Made by a program: the position numbers and the translations under genes. Positions 48,013 through 62,600 of a stretch of DNA of 64,000 nt are shown piece after piece. Each line of letters opens with the position of its first letter. Within the stretch, counting starts at the first letter, position 1. The notes under the pieces are model-generated. The model saw nothing but the letters and a program-made list of their open reading frames with translations. It was not told where the DNA came from and did no database searches. The stretch is from Notospermus geniculatus (Eukaryota; Nemertea; Pilidiophora; Heteronemertea; Lineidae): contig NMRB01000004.1 in the NCBI GenBank assembly GCA_002633025.1, forward strand, positions 587,959 through 651,958, given 5' to 3'.

Positions 48013-50603
48013 TACCCCTAGCCCGCCAGAATATTTACACTACCAGAGGGTATGGTTTGTGAAGGAAACATTTCAAACGATGTCCATAATATTTTGAAAT
48101 CAAAATTGGTTTATTGTTTTAACTATTCTCTTCAATTGACATGCTATAAGCTGATAAGGCTAGAATTAACATACTCTACTTTCATCGATTTAAGACCGGT
48201 TCTGGATATTCAAGCCACGCCCATTCTGTATAACTTTGACCTCATGGTTCGAATCCATGAATAGAGCTGACCATGTATGATTGACGTCTAGCCTGCCCCT
48301 GTGTGCTATGTTTACATCACAATTCGTAAGCAATGCCTGGATAACCGATGCCGAATGAGTAGGCCTACCGCACTCACTGACCGTGGGTTTTGCATAACGA
48401 CTAGCACGGATAACTAGGCGCACCAGTAGGCCTATACGGGTGTTATTTGTTGAACATTTCTGTGAATTACCCTGTTACGTCATGGTCCCGGAACGACAAA
48501 ACCCAACGGAAATTAATCAATCGCACGGTACACAGATTAAACCACAAATAGCAATCTGTTTATCCGTACTGACAACCACGAGTCACTTTCAGCCCACCAG
48601 CACGAGTAGAAAATGTGCGCCAATGAACAACAAGGGGTCGTGGGCCTATTCACGCTGTCCTGCACGGGGGCGGTCACAGGCACTTATAATGAACCGGTCT
48701 TAAATCGATGAAAGTAGAGTATACTTTTGTACATTGTACAGTAAATGTGCATCCTTCACATCAGGTCACTCGGTAGCTTGCTAATCCAAAAAATAGGCCG
48801 AGTTATTTGAATTCGAGTAGGCCCTAGTGTTCTGCGGTTCCGTGAATTTCTTGCAGGGGCAGAATGTTTTTTCACTACCACTGGTAGGCTGAGGTCTGAA
48901 TTTTACGAGGGTGCTCCAAAAATAAACCCAAACTGGCCTACGGTACTTTTCTTGAAGTTGTTGAAGATCATGGGTCGTAAAAGACTAGTTAATGCTTTTA
49001 CTTGAATTTTGCAATACAAGTGCACGAGGCAATGATGTACAGATGTCAAGTAAAAGCATATGCTAGTCTTTATTCACACGACCCTATGTGTACTGTCGAT
49101 TGCTTTGATTCGTTCTGTTCTGTTCGGAAACAGTCGTTTGTCGAGAAATCTTAGGACAGCCCGAGTGATCTTTATGAGTGCAGGACAGTGTCGTGCATGT
49201 GTGTGCGTGAGGGTGGGTGGGGTGGGGGTCACCAGTTTCAGGGCGGGGTCATTAGGCCAGTAGTTATTCACTGCCGTTGGGACCGTATTGAAATGCTGAT
49301 TTTGTTTTGCATTATCGAATCGGTACAAAATCATCCATCTTAAACCGCAAGAGTTCTCCATATAAAACTATATCTACATCTGATACTCCGTACAGTATAC
49401 TAAGTACATGTACATATATAAAGTATATTTAAAGTAAATATAAATGTATAAAGCGTCGCCTATATGCATAAGAAAATTGATGACAGCTCTACTCTTTACA
49501 AACCTGAAATATCTAAAGAATATAAGATGCATTGAAAAAACCCTACGTCGTGAGTAGTTGTTTCATGCACATTTATCAAAGAATCTAGGATTTTTGCAGT
49601 AAAATTTGAAAGCTGTACTCCACATTTGGCATTTGGCCACACTAAAAAAAATTAGAGCGTCCTTGTTTCAAATGTAGGGGCAGGCCTAGGTGCTAATTCT
49701 CAATCTTTTTTATTTTTCTGTGCTTTCCATGTGTTTTGTTGACATTGGCAAATATGAAATAGATCTAAAGATTGCCTTCTCCTTACGTCATCTTATTTCT
49801 TCTTTCTGAAGCACAGATACATGTAGGCCTAGTCATTCACAAACATTGCCCAAATCATTATAAAACAGGGTTTGGGTGATGTTTGATGTCCTTGCTGAGC
49901 AGGTACATGTAGGTCTGTTGCAACACACGCACTGCTTCGGCAAATTTTAATGTAAGAACATTGGATTTTTTCAAAATATAAAAAAATATCATGTTAGATG
50001 TTGCGAAGGGACGCTTAAACAACTTTTTTTCATGTGGCCTTACCTGATTTATTGGTTATTCGCTCTAACCGAGTAGATATGAAGTCAATGATATCAATAT
50101 GATATGACGATCGTTGATAACCAAACTACATATTCAGTACGACACCACTCATACCCATCATAATTAGTACAGGCGTGCCAATTTCAGGTTTTCCAGTAGT
50201 AAAAATCCCCATGCATTTTCATTTTGACTGTGTAATAAATTTCAGGATTTCTTGACTTTTCAGGATTTTGCTCTTGAGTAAATGTGGCATATCTCGTAAT
50301 TGCATAGCCTATATTACATAAAATCAAAAATAGATATGTATTTTTGATAAAATGTATATCCATTTCGATGTCCTAGATCGGGGCCAGTGGCAAATTCCAC
50401 TCTGGGACGTTCGTTCACATCTGCTTTATACATAGAAAGAAGAATTCCAAACACATTTTCAATCACTGTTCAGTATGTTGGTTATTGTTGCGTCCGATGA
50501 ACTGGACCACAATGAGAATGAACATTCAGATGTTGGTGTTTCATCCTGACTGTCCAATTAAACGTACTGACCTATTCCCATATACATAACTACAGCTTCA
50601 TGT
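48013..50603. other. Intergenic region; no gene recognised
   Basis: Only short unsupported frames. The strand-divergent neighbours end on either side (coiled-coil gene on plus, mosaic vWA gene on minus). It is AT-rich from 49.4 to 50.4 kb. Confidence 0.5.
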
Positions 50604-53600
50604 CTAACCTGAAAAAATAGAAATAGACGGGTTATACGAACGATTCATGTATTTTTTTATTGGCCAGGGTTATTTGCATACTTTACTGTTCATTTCGCTT
50701 GAAAGTGCCAGCCTGAAGGGGTCGAAAATTTGCAAAATTTCTGGAGGACGACTCCTTTTATTATATCATTTTGTGTGTCGCCTTTTGTGCTCTATTTTTG
50801 GGATTTCATTTCGTTTCAAGTGTCTTAATTTTTCCTCCAAATAAGCGAATTTGCGTTACCTCTGTTACATCTTGCGTTGACCACATCGTCCTTGATCTTT
50901 GGAAGACTGCGGAAATTTTCAATGGTCAGTAAGCGATTGTGTCTCGACTTGCCGACGACGGAGTTAACATCACTGATGGAGAATCTCTTGCCTACACCAA
51001 TGGCAACGGTTTCTGAAACAAAAAGAAATGTTCCTTTGGTATTTCAGTGCAGTCACGTTCTCATGTGCCAACCGAGACCCCCGGCCGAGACCTCGGGCCC
51101 GTAATACCGCCGCCAGCAAATATGCATGCAGCGTGCAGTGTGTCGAAGACTGTTGAATACAATCAAAAAATCATATACTGGTAAGCGAGTTGCTCGCCGT
51201 AAAAATGTTTGATACAACTTGGATTCCTTTCCAGGTCAGTGTAGCGAGCCGGAAAAAAACGTGTTGTGTGGATATTCCCATTCAAAACCTCTCGGTGTGC
51301 TGGCCTTAAAAATGAGTCCAATAACGAAAGTTTAATTCTTATTCCGCTTACCGATTCCTTCGGCGTGGAGTCTTGCAGCCTCGGTTTCTGTGCGTGCCCT
51401 GTTCGACGATCGTCCAGCCGTTACCAGTACGATCAGTTTCTTTGCGGCCCACCTCGCTCCCCTGAATGTTGAGAGTGCCGAGACTCGGGTGGTGTATAGA
51501 CCTGCAGCAAGGTTGGACCTGCCATGCAGACGACGCAGGCCGTGGAGGTCTCTAGCGTAGCCTACAAAATCGCGGTTTTCATTGAGGAAGATGCTGAAAT
51601 AAACAGAAATTGGTCCTGAGGGAAAAAGTTCCACCAATGATTCTTGATACAGAAGGAAATCGAGACCCTGAAGAAAGCAACCTGTTGAATGGATCTTGCG
51701 GGTGTAACGTTTTTGAATGTTTCCCATCTGTGAATGTTCCCCTACTATTGTCTGACGGAATAAGCTTCGATTTGAGAATAGGGGACATAAAACTACCAAG
51801 AGAAACACTGACAGACGGAAGTTCTGGCTGATGTCACACCGGAAATTGCCATTCCCGGTACCGCAAGGCAACAGACAGACGTTTTCCACTGACCGAATAT
51901 CATAGCCCAAAAGTTTTTGCAGGCGTTGAGAAGGAATGAACATTAAAGAATTCTGAAGGCGTTCGTGATCTCCAAAATGGAGACTGAAGAAACAGTTCTA
52001 ATACGGCACGTTATCCTTGGCGTACCCGACTCGAGCGGCATTTCCAAACAGCACCACGGCGACCCTGGTCTTGTTCGTACCACGTCCGAGGTTAAACTCT
52101 CGAATGACACTCTTGACAAAATTAATCTCCTCGCGGAAATCCTGCCGTGTGACACCAGCGGAGTTGTCGAGGATGAAGACAACATCAGAAGCCAGGGTCT
52201 CGCATACCGGTACTGGAAGTGGAGATAAGCTAGGTTTTACTGAACCCGTGGGCGGATCGGCAGAAAGAAGACTGGCACAGCTTCAAGTCGCACACCTACA
52301 GACGCATGCTGTACCAAGCTGTCTTCTACAGACACACTTTGTTATTTATGCCTATTCATCCTTCAGCTGCCACCGCCATCTTGTAAACTGCACATGCGCA
52401 GTTATATCTGGTGGGCAAATTCGGATCTCATGGTCAATCACTTGCTTTGATTTGCTTACCAGATAAGCGCTAAGTGATTAGACCTCCCTCTAAAGAAAAT
52501 GACGAAAGCGAGACAAGTACCCACCATTTTTTTTCACAGTAATAGATGAAAACATCTTGTGAAGGCGAGCTTTCCTGGCTGTCAGAGCATCTAGAAAAGG
52601 AAGAACAAACACGTCATATACATATACATGTACATGTACTAGTATACCGTTCAGTTCGTAAATAGAATAACGAAGGGGGACTCTCAGACGATGGTCATGA
52701 GGACCCTGGAAAGCTGGATAGAGGGCGAAAAACCAAGTGCTGGCCTCAGATGAAAATTATAGGGCCTAAAGCGAGGAATCAAGGTGACCAATTGTCATCA
52801 CTCACCATCCTTTTTGAGGGCGTCATCAACAGAAGTCGACAACCGAGGCTGATCAGCCTGCATGGCCGGAGCGTCTGAAAGAGATTTATACCAGCTCACA
52901 TGTAGTACCGCACCAGTGAACAACAGAGTGAACAGTGGGACAGTATGTGGAGCAACATGTCCAGGACAACATTGTCGGGTCAGGAGTGGAGAATGGTCGA
53001 AATGAATGGAGAATGGTCGCCTGGTCGAAACGGGAAGGATGAACACCGGACGACGACTCTCCCGGCGACTCTCTCAACGAGTCCAAACGTGGCATTTGGA
53101 GAAGCTATTCTCGTAGCTCCGGAAGCAGCACTGTGCGACAATCAACTAGGCCCTCCCAACCATTTTAGTACGCATTCTGTATCCCTCTTGAATTCTGCAG
53201 TGATGCTCAGAAAATGGGCGCTTTTAATTACCTTTCATCATCAAGAATTTAAACTTGCTGCCTCCTGTAAGAAAGAAAAACCGAGTTGTGAGATGGATGT
53301 ATACGTTTATTTGATTGGTTCATCGCGTGATTGTGTGGTTGGCATTGGTTGTCTCGCTGCATTTTGCGAGTTTCTACATATACAAAATGTATTCGCCTTC
53401 CTTGTGCGAGATTATTCTATAGCTCCATTGGCATCGGGGATAACGCTTTCGCAAATGTCTTTCATTGACCTGTCGGCCGATAAAGTTGCTGTCTTACGCA
53501 ATAACGGAGACTGTAAGTTGATTCGCCTTGAATACCTGCGCAAGTTTCCTTGATGATTCGTTCGTTCAAAGCCTGCAAGGCTTCGAAGCTTTGAGCGCTG

Positions 53601-56600
53601 AACACGTGATCTGGGTTCTCTTCTCCCGCTATGCCACGTAACTCTTCCATGTCAACGCCTGGTCCAATACCAACAGCGAATACCTACAATTATATTTATT
53701 TTGAGACTTGTCATTGAGAATTCATCATCATCACTAGGCCTACACGGCGTCATAACCCTGTTAGATTTTTTGCCGGAGGTATTGGAGTCCACGACAAGCT
53801 ACAGTCCACCTGTTGGGGTCTTTTACATGTACTTGCCCTGGCATAGACACGAAGGTGCAAAGGACACGGCTTTTAGTCCAAACGATGTGAAAATCTGACT
53901 ATTGAAATAAACATGCCTTGCCCCTGGGAGAAATTTGCAGTATTTGATCGTATTTGTCCCCCCATTCAAGCTTGAAGTTCAGTTATGCTAAGTTTGAAGA
54001 CGTGTTATTGGTGGTGCCTTTTTCAGACGTCCTTCTCACCTTGATACCTTTGTCCCTGACTTTCTTTGCTTCGCTCAGAGTCTGTTTTCGGTCCGCCGAG
54101 ACACCGTCAGTGATGACAATGGCAAATTTGTCCACCCCGGGTCGGGCACCATGTTCCGGTTCAAAGGTGTGATCCCTGGCCTCGGCCAAAGCGGCACCTG
54201 TCTGTGTCCCACCATATTGTCGTCTCATCGTGTCCACCGTATGGACGAGCACAGCTGAATCATAGTATTTGTTCAATTCGAACCTGACATTTGGGTCGCT
54301 GGCGTATGTCACCATACCAATTCTCGCCTTGTCGACCCCAACATCGAATGAACTGATCAGCGATTCAATGAAATCTATCATAGTTTTGTAATCGTTGTTT
54401 CTGATGCTGTTGGAGTTGTCAACGATGAACACGACATCGACGGGCATGCCCTGACATGCTGAAAATAAAGGAGAGAACATTGTCTTAAGATTTACAGTAG
54501 GCTACGGGGAATTCAGTGATTCTCGACCAGGTGCTCTCCTGTTAACCACTCGCTCACTCCACTCCACTTTTGAAATGGGCGCATTGGTGATGGTATTGAA
54601 AAGACTGCTTGTGAAGCCAAGAACAGGCTGTGGTGTTTCTTGAGGCCTTGCCCATTCGAATTTTTTTATGATCACAAGTTTGACCGATCTTGTGTCTTGC
54701 TGGGGGGGGGGGGGNCGGGGGGGGGGGGGAGTGGGAGATGAGCTCTACAAGACTGAATTAAATGCATGTTAACTTTGTACCATGACAGGAGACCGATTCA
54801 CTTGTTTTTTCTCTACAAAGCAATCTTTGTATTGATGATCAGTGTCTTACAAAAAAACGCATTTGGACACTTGCGACAAAAAAGGGTACTTACAGACTTT
54901 TTCTTCGGCTGAAAAACGAAAAATTAAATTTAGCTTAATGTTATTCGGTGACAATTTTTCAACGCGTCATTGCAGGCACTTTCAAACGAAAGATTTGGAA
55001 AAGGACTGAAATTCTGCCATGCCAACTGTAACATGAAAGGGAGCTGCCAAGTGAACACAAAGAGAGTGACTCTCTCTCGCCATGCAGTTGTTTCATTTGA
55101 ATCAGAAGGCCTATAAATGGCACGCCTATAGGCCACTTACAAATTTTTGAAATATGGGAGACGGTAACTCTATCATGATCGTCACTTCCCAATGGGTGAA
55201 CTAGGACTCATCTGCGCACCTGACTTTTATTTTGTAACAACCAACGAATAAGCAGTTAACAAGTTTCAGATTTATTTTCATATATTTGTCTAAATGAGGA
55301 AACTCACCGCATTTCGTCTGCGCTTTGACGTCTTTACATTCACAGTTGTTGTTCCTGTTGGAGTCTTTGTACTCGGCCCCACTTCCTTCCCTGACGCACG
55401 CGCAGAGCCACAGATAAAGCTCGCAGTCCTTCGTCGGAAGAGTCAACTTCGACTTTACCGTCTGCTGCGCCGTGGTCGAGGTTGACTTGAGGGCAACACT
55501 CAGATCGCCTGTGACCACAGCGGCGGGGAAAGGTTTGGATCGTGTGGCCCTGGGATTAATCGCTAGGTCAGCCTGGGCGAAGTACATATCGATAGCGAAG
55601 TTATCCCCGGTTGTTGCTTTCTTGATGTTGTTGCCGGCCTCCCCTGCTGCACTGTTCTTCACCTTTAGTACGGAGGTGGTCAGTTCGACTTCTTCACCCT
55701 TCTTGAAAGTCGTGTCAGCCGGTACCTTTGGTTGAAAGTTCGACACCTGGATATCTGGCAACAAGAGACAAAATGTTGTTCAGTGGCAACTTGGTATAAA
55801 TCGCTATTGGTTTTTATTTAAAACAATCAGAGAGCTAGTCCTTTATTTTGTTTGTCGAGTTGATTCTGAGACTCGGTCTTCTGAATAAACGATGGAGCAA
55901 ACCACAACTTACCCGGAGCGCAGGTGATCTTCTCCGAAGAATCCTGGCATTTACAGTTATTGGTTTTGTCAGAATCTGTGTACACTGCATCGCTTCCCTC
56001 CCTGGCACAGGCACACAGCCATACGTACATGGTACAGTCTTTGACAGGTAGTGTTCCTGATGTCGTGAATCGGAGAAGATCCGACGCACTTCCCTTTGAA
56101 ACCAGGCCGAAATCCAACCCGGGTTCGTTAATATTCTTCAGGAGTACCGCCGTGGTGTCAGCGACGGGGGTAATTTCCAAGTTCGCTTGAGAAACGTAGA
56201 AGTCCAACGCGTAGTTCTTTTCCCCTTTTCCCACTTTTTTGATGTCAGATCCGGCCTTGTTCTGAAGGATGACGTCCATGTCCAACCTCGTCTCTTCGCC
56301 TGCCTTCATAACTGGATTATTAGGCTGTGGTGTGAAATCATTCATGACCAGATCTAGGATGAGATTGAAACATGATGGTGTGAACATTCAATCTGACGAA
56401 TGAAATGCGAATTTCGATTTGACAGCCTATTTTCATGAGGGTCAATTCCATGCACAGGCGAACTACATGTACATATGTACCAAAGGTGTGCGAATTTAAT
56501 GGTGGAGACCAATGTCAACCAGCGTCACTGATGAAGATAAAACCATTCGTAATTCTGCTTACCCGGGCTTGGTGGTGGCGCTTCAGCTGAAATCAAAAAA

Positions 56601-59600
56601 GTTCACAATGACTAACACTTTCAGAAGGAATAACCGTAATTGCCTATCTACTTATCCATATCAAAAATTTTGGTATTATGCAAATTACCCAACTTATTTT
56701 ATATTACTGGTTTTTTAGAAGTTTTATTCAGCAATAATCTAAGAAGAAAAGATTAAAGAAGAAAGACAAGAATTAGTGCAAACGGATACTCCATGCTGCC
56801 ATTTGAACAAAGTTATAGAAAACGGACTCGGGGAACGTTTGTACATGTACATGCATGCAAGGGCTCAAATTTCCATTCCAATTCGAGATGACAAAAAAAT
56901 ATTTATTAAAAACCCAACCGTCGCATGTGGTCCTGACAATCTTCTCGTTCAATCCAAGCAGAGCTTCGAAGCTTTCGGCACTGAATACTTGATCGTCGTT
57001 GCCTACACCAGCGATGCCCTGCAACTCCGTCATGTCAATGCCTTTCCCGATACCCACGGCGAACACTCGAATGCCCTTGTCCCGGGTCAGTGCCGCCTCG
57101 CTCAGCGTCTGTCTCCTGTTGGCCGAAACACCGTCGGTAATCACCAATGCGATCTTTGGAACGGCCGGTCGGGCACCATGTTCAGGCTCAAAGGTGTGTT
57201 CCCTTGCTTCCTTCAAAGCTGCACCAGTCTGAGTTCCTCCATACTGCCGCCTCATGTTATGGATGAATTCAACGATTACTGCCGCATCATAGTACTTATT
57301 TAGTTCGAAGCGTACAAGAGAGTCACTAGCGTACGTCACTACCCCGATTTGTGTCTTGTCCGGCCCAACGTCAAATGAACCTATCAGCGTCTCCACGAAT
57401 CTCATCATAGTATTGTAATCCGCGCTTGCGATGCTGTTAGAGTTGTCAATGACAAATACAACATCAACGGGTTTACCTCTACAAGCTGAAACCGGGAAAT
57501 GATTATGTTGAATGGCATGATAATATTCTTAAAGTGTCCAGCCCAGTTAGTGGCAGAAAATAACGCCAATGCTTTCAGCGCATCTGGCAGAGCTGCAGGG
57601 GAGGGGGATGCTCAGATTTTGATGTCGCTAATGAGGACCATAACCAATTGCCTCAATAGGTGTCACTAGTGGTTAAAACTATTAAAATGAAAGTGACATC
57701 CAGGTCCTGATCAATTTCCCACACAAAGGGCATCAAGGACTGGTTACGATGTGCTGCCCTCTATCGTAATTATGATCCCCACTCCACCGAACTCATCGTA
57801 ATGTTGTAAGCATATAGCGGCTGATAGCTGCAGTCATGCTGGCGTCTTTCATACAGACGGATGGATAATTTACAAGGGGGTCAGCTGAGTGCCAGGCCCA
57901 TGCTCCTCTTGTTATTTCAATCCTGCCAATTCATCAATGGACAACGAATGATATCACCATTTTCATCACAACGGCGGGCAGGTAGGTAGGCAGGCAGGGA
58001 GGCACACCACTCAGCAAAGACTCTTTATTCTCTTAACAAGTTATCTTCATAAAGAGTTACTTACTTGTGACCGGCGGTGGGTTCGCTGCAAGTGAAAAGG
58101 ATATATTTTAATGTACGGTTATTTAATGTATTCGTGTTATTCAGGACAAACACTGCCTCCAGTGATAATCTATGGCCCCTCTTCTAGAACCCTCCTTAAC
58201 TCTAAGGTCCACTTTAAGCTTTTGAATTCTGCCCTGCAAACAGTAGGTAAAGGTAAACCTTGGAGTTAAGTTTTGTCATAAGTGGGATGTCACTCAATTG
58301 AAGTAACTACATTGTACCAAGGAGACCTAACATGCATTAACATGTGTCTCGACCTACATCTAATTGACATATCTTGAAGAAACGTACTGGAATGACTGGC
58401 GGTTGGTGGCAAATGACATCGCAATCTCTTAATTATGGGTTGACACCCTCTTAATCTGCTACTTATCAGGAATACTGCTCTCACATTCTTCTGATCACTT
58501 GTATCGCAGGATATTACATGTTATATCGGCGTTGTATTTCTTTGAATTTCGTCAACTTACTTCTGCACAGTTCCGAGATGATGGCTGGCTCATGTCGCAC
58601 TAATCTATTGTAGTTGAAGACAGTGAACATTCTCGTTTCGGAATGCGGGATATCGACGATGCCTTCCAACTCGTTGAAGTCAAAGTTGTCAGCTCCGACA
58701 GCAAACATAGCGTAGCCTGCATCCCGTGCCTTCTTTGCCTCAGCTCTTGTTGCATCCGGAGTGTCGGAGAGTCCAGTTGTTATTATGATACCCGCTTTCA
58801 AAGCACCCGGTCGCCCGCCGTACTTGGGATCGTTGTATTGCTGCATCAGTGAAATGGCCTCAGCGGTACTCCTGCCTCGGCCAGGCTGTCTCTTTACATT
58901 GGGAATAGCAAGGGCTGCAGCTTCTCTGTCGTAGTATTTATCCAACTGGATTGCAACCGCGGCATTGTCTGCGAAGACGATAACGCCAACGTGTGTGTTC
59001 GCTGCACTCACATCCAAAGCTAAGGTCATCATTTGAATAAAACTCAATATTTCCGTAAAGTCATCGTTACTGATTGAACTTGTACTTTCAGCGAGGAAGA
59101 AAACGTCTGCCTTCTTTCCAACACACCCTGAAAAGGTCGAAAAGATGTAAATTTACGGTCGCAATCGGTGTTAGTTCATGCCCAATTATCGAGTCTTGCT
59201 GTATTCGCTCGAGTTATCGGCGTTGGCATAGACCACTTCATACCACAGTATTTGGACCATCCTCAAATGTCATCTGCTCACATGCAGAAGGGCCTCCTGC
59301 TATGCATAGAGATGCCCTCCTTACTTACTTTATCCATCATTTCAACACCCTCCCCTCCCCACCGTCATCTTGGTTTTTGCGGCGATTTCATGCCCACACA
59401 CCTAGTTGGCTAACCAGAAGACACGATTGGTCCTATACGAATTTGTCTACGAAAATTCATTTGCATCCAAGAAATCTCGTAGCAACCAAGATGGGAAGGT
59501 GGTCGAAACGACGAAGGAGTTCGGCCACACTCATCGTGAACGAAACCTTTTACAGGCTGTGTACTTACCGTCGTTGATCTGTTTTTCCGGCAGTAATACT

Positions 59601-62600
59601 GAAACGACGAAAACCATAGCATATGTTCACCAAAAAGGTAGAGGCTGCAACCGGAGTTAGTTTCCTTCGTCGTCACAAGTTTGCTTCTGACACCGATCCA
59701 CACTAGGCTACCCCACACTACCCGTGCTGGTTGAGGTCAGTTATGAGGCACGGCCACGATGTGGTGTGAATGAGTATTCGTCGACAATAATGCTAGGGGC
59801 GAAGCAATCAAAATTCACGGATTGACTGGTCCCACACCACTTTTTTTATTTTGTACATGTAACTTACCACACTTCACGAATGGCGAGACATCCTTGCATT
59901 CGCAATTGTTGTTGCGGTTGCTGTCTTCATACTCCGCGCCACTGCCTTCCTTCACGCAGGCGCATAGCCAGAGATACTGCGCGCAGTCGTCGGCATCCGG
60001 AAGCAACACCTTAGCTTTAAATTTCTGCTGTGGTGTCAGTTTCGTCGCCTCGAGAGCTACGCTGAGGTCACCGGTCTTCAAGGTCGCAGGGAACGGCGGC
60101 GTCTTCTTTGCAGCCGGATTCTTGGCGAGGTCATCCTTAGCAAAATGCATTGCGATTTCGAAGTTGTCTCCTGTTTTGGCGCGTTGTATGTCGTTGCCCG
60201 GTTTGGGCGATCCTCCGTTCATGATATTGAGGTCGATATTGGTGATCTCCGTCTCTTCACCTCTGACGAACGGAGTTGGCTTTGGATCGAAGTTCCTCAC
60301 CTTGATATCTGGAAGACAGAACGAAGAACGTATTTGGAGAAAACGACAATTTGAACGAGTGGAGGACAATAGCATTTTTGTGAAGGATTATGTTGCTAAT
60401 CGTAACCATAATCGTCGACAATCATTGGTTTGTTATAAGGACTTCCACTCTTGGGCCTCGAAAAACAGCAAAAGTCTACAATTGGTTGTTCACAATATCA
60501 AGCCTTTCACCATCGTTAAGGCCTTCGAAGACCTTAGCATCGATACGTGTTCGGAGATGTGGTGGACCAGTTGAAACATACCAGGTGAACAAGAAATCTT
60601 CTTCTTGGCGTCTTGACATCTACAGTTGTTCGACTTGTCCGTATCTGTGAATTTCGCATGACTTCCCTCCCTGACGCACGCACAGAACCAAACGTACTCA
60701 TTACAACGCTGACTAGGGAGCTTCCCCGATGTTACGAAGCTGAGTAGCTTGGAGGCCTCGCCCTTTGCAACCAAACCGAAGTCGAGCAGGGGCTCTTTGA
60801 TGGTTTTGAGTAGGAAGGCTGTGGTATCAGTCACAGGCACGTTCTCTAGGTTGTCTTGTGATACATAGAAGTCCAGTGCGTAGTTCTTTTCTCGTCTGTT
60901 AACTCTGGTCACATCACTACCATCGATGTCCTTGATCTTGAGGTCAAATGCAAGGTTTGACGTCTTATCCTTTTGGAAAATCTTATTCCTGTCGTCCGTT
61001 GTTAACTCGCTGACTGTCAGATCTAAGAAAAAGAAAGGTTTTTGAGATATGAACAGTCAGCTGCCGATGGTGCAGATTTTGCCTGATTGTAGTCAAGAAC
61101 ATTTTTGGTCAGTTCTTTTTCCTATTTGTTTCTCATTGGCATTCCTCTGTCAGTGTCAGCAGGTTTTCGAAGAACTCACTGTACCAACTACAAACGTCGA
61201 GATTCGTTCAGCTTCTCGATCTCTCAAAAATGTGACAAATGGTCGACAAATCGTGTGATGCGCGACAACCTGTACTCACCAGGGTTGCACTGTATCAAGT
61301 GTTCGGCACGTCTACATTGGCAATTGTTATTTTTATCCTTGTCGTTGTAATCTGCATCTCGGCCTTCTCTGACGCATCCGCAGAACCAGACGTACTTGCC
61401 GCACTGTCTCTCCGGCAGGGTACCTTTCGTTGTGTATGTGACGAGTTTTGAAGCTGGTCCATTACCGATCAGGCCAAACTCCGTCCCAGGTTCGACGGTG
61501 TTATCGAGCTTAACGACAGTGGTACGAGAGATGGGCGTCCGGGTCAAATCATCTTGTGAGAAGTAGAAATCGACAGCGTAGTTTTTCTTTCCCCGTCGTT
61601 GTGAGGGGATGTTACTCTCGTCTCCCACGTTCGATATCTTCAGATCAAACTTTAATTCGGTTTCTTTGTTCTTTACGGCGATCGGGTTGGATGACTTTGG
61701 AGTAAAGTCGTTGGTCAATGTGATATCTGGTCGAAAGAAAGAATAAGGAGTAACCAAGGGCTCCTTGACAAGGACTTTTCATTCATGCAATAAGTGATAA
61801 TCTGCTGTTAATTGGATCCAAAAGTACGTGGATCGTTATGCCACTTAAGAAAGATGAAGAGTTTCATCAAGATTAGATTTATGCCGTCATAGAAAATGAC
61901 TGTTCTTGTCGTTCTTTGGTCAGACCAAAACATGAACATTGGACAAAGAAAAAAGATAGCACGGCAACTAATCTTTATCCAGTTGGCTGAATATCGTGTT
62001 TGTTCGAGTATCTTTCATACCTGGGTCTGGTTCTGGAATTAAAAACAACAAGACTATAAGTTTAGTGTCATGAAGTCACATGTTTCCGTAAAAAACAAAC
62101 GGCATGGAGCAGAGGATTTAGCAGGTCAATTTTCAGAAGATCGTCGTCTACAGTATTTCAACAATAAACGAATCGTTCTTCAGTGAATTCAGCAGTCGGA
62201 AATATCCCCATGACGTACCTTTGCATCTTGCCTGAGGCGAGACGTCTTTACATTCACAGTTATTGTTTTTGTTACTATCCACGTACTTTGCAGCACTCCC
62301 CTCCCTGACGCATGCGCACAACCACACGTATCTCTCGCAGTTCCTCACTGGCAAAGTCACCAGTGCCTTTGCATACAGTTTACTCGTCTGGTCGAGGGCG
62401 TCAAGTGGCACGGATAGGTCGCCTCTTGTCGTTGTTGTCGGGAAAGGCTGCGAGCGAGTCGCCCGTGGATTCCTTGACAAGTCGTCCTCTGCGAAGTACA
62501 GATCCACGGCGTAGTTGTCTCCGCCGGTAGCACGCTTGATGTCATTGCCAGGTTCCTTGCGAGCTGAGTTCTTGACGAAGTAGTTAAAGCCGGTCAAGTC

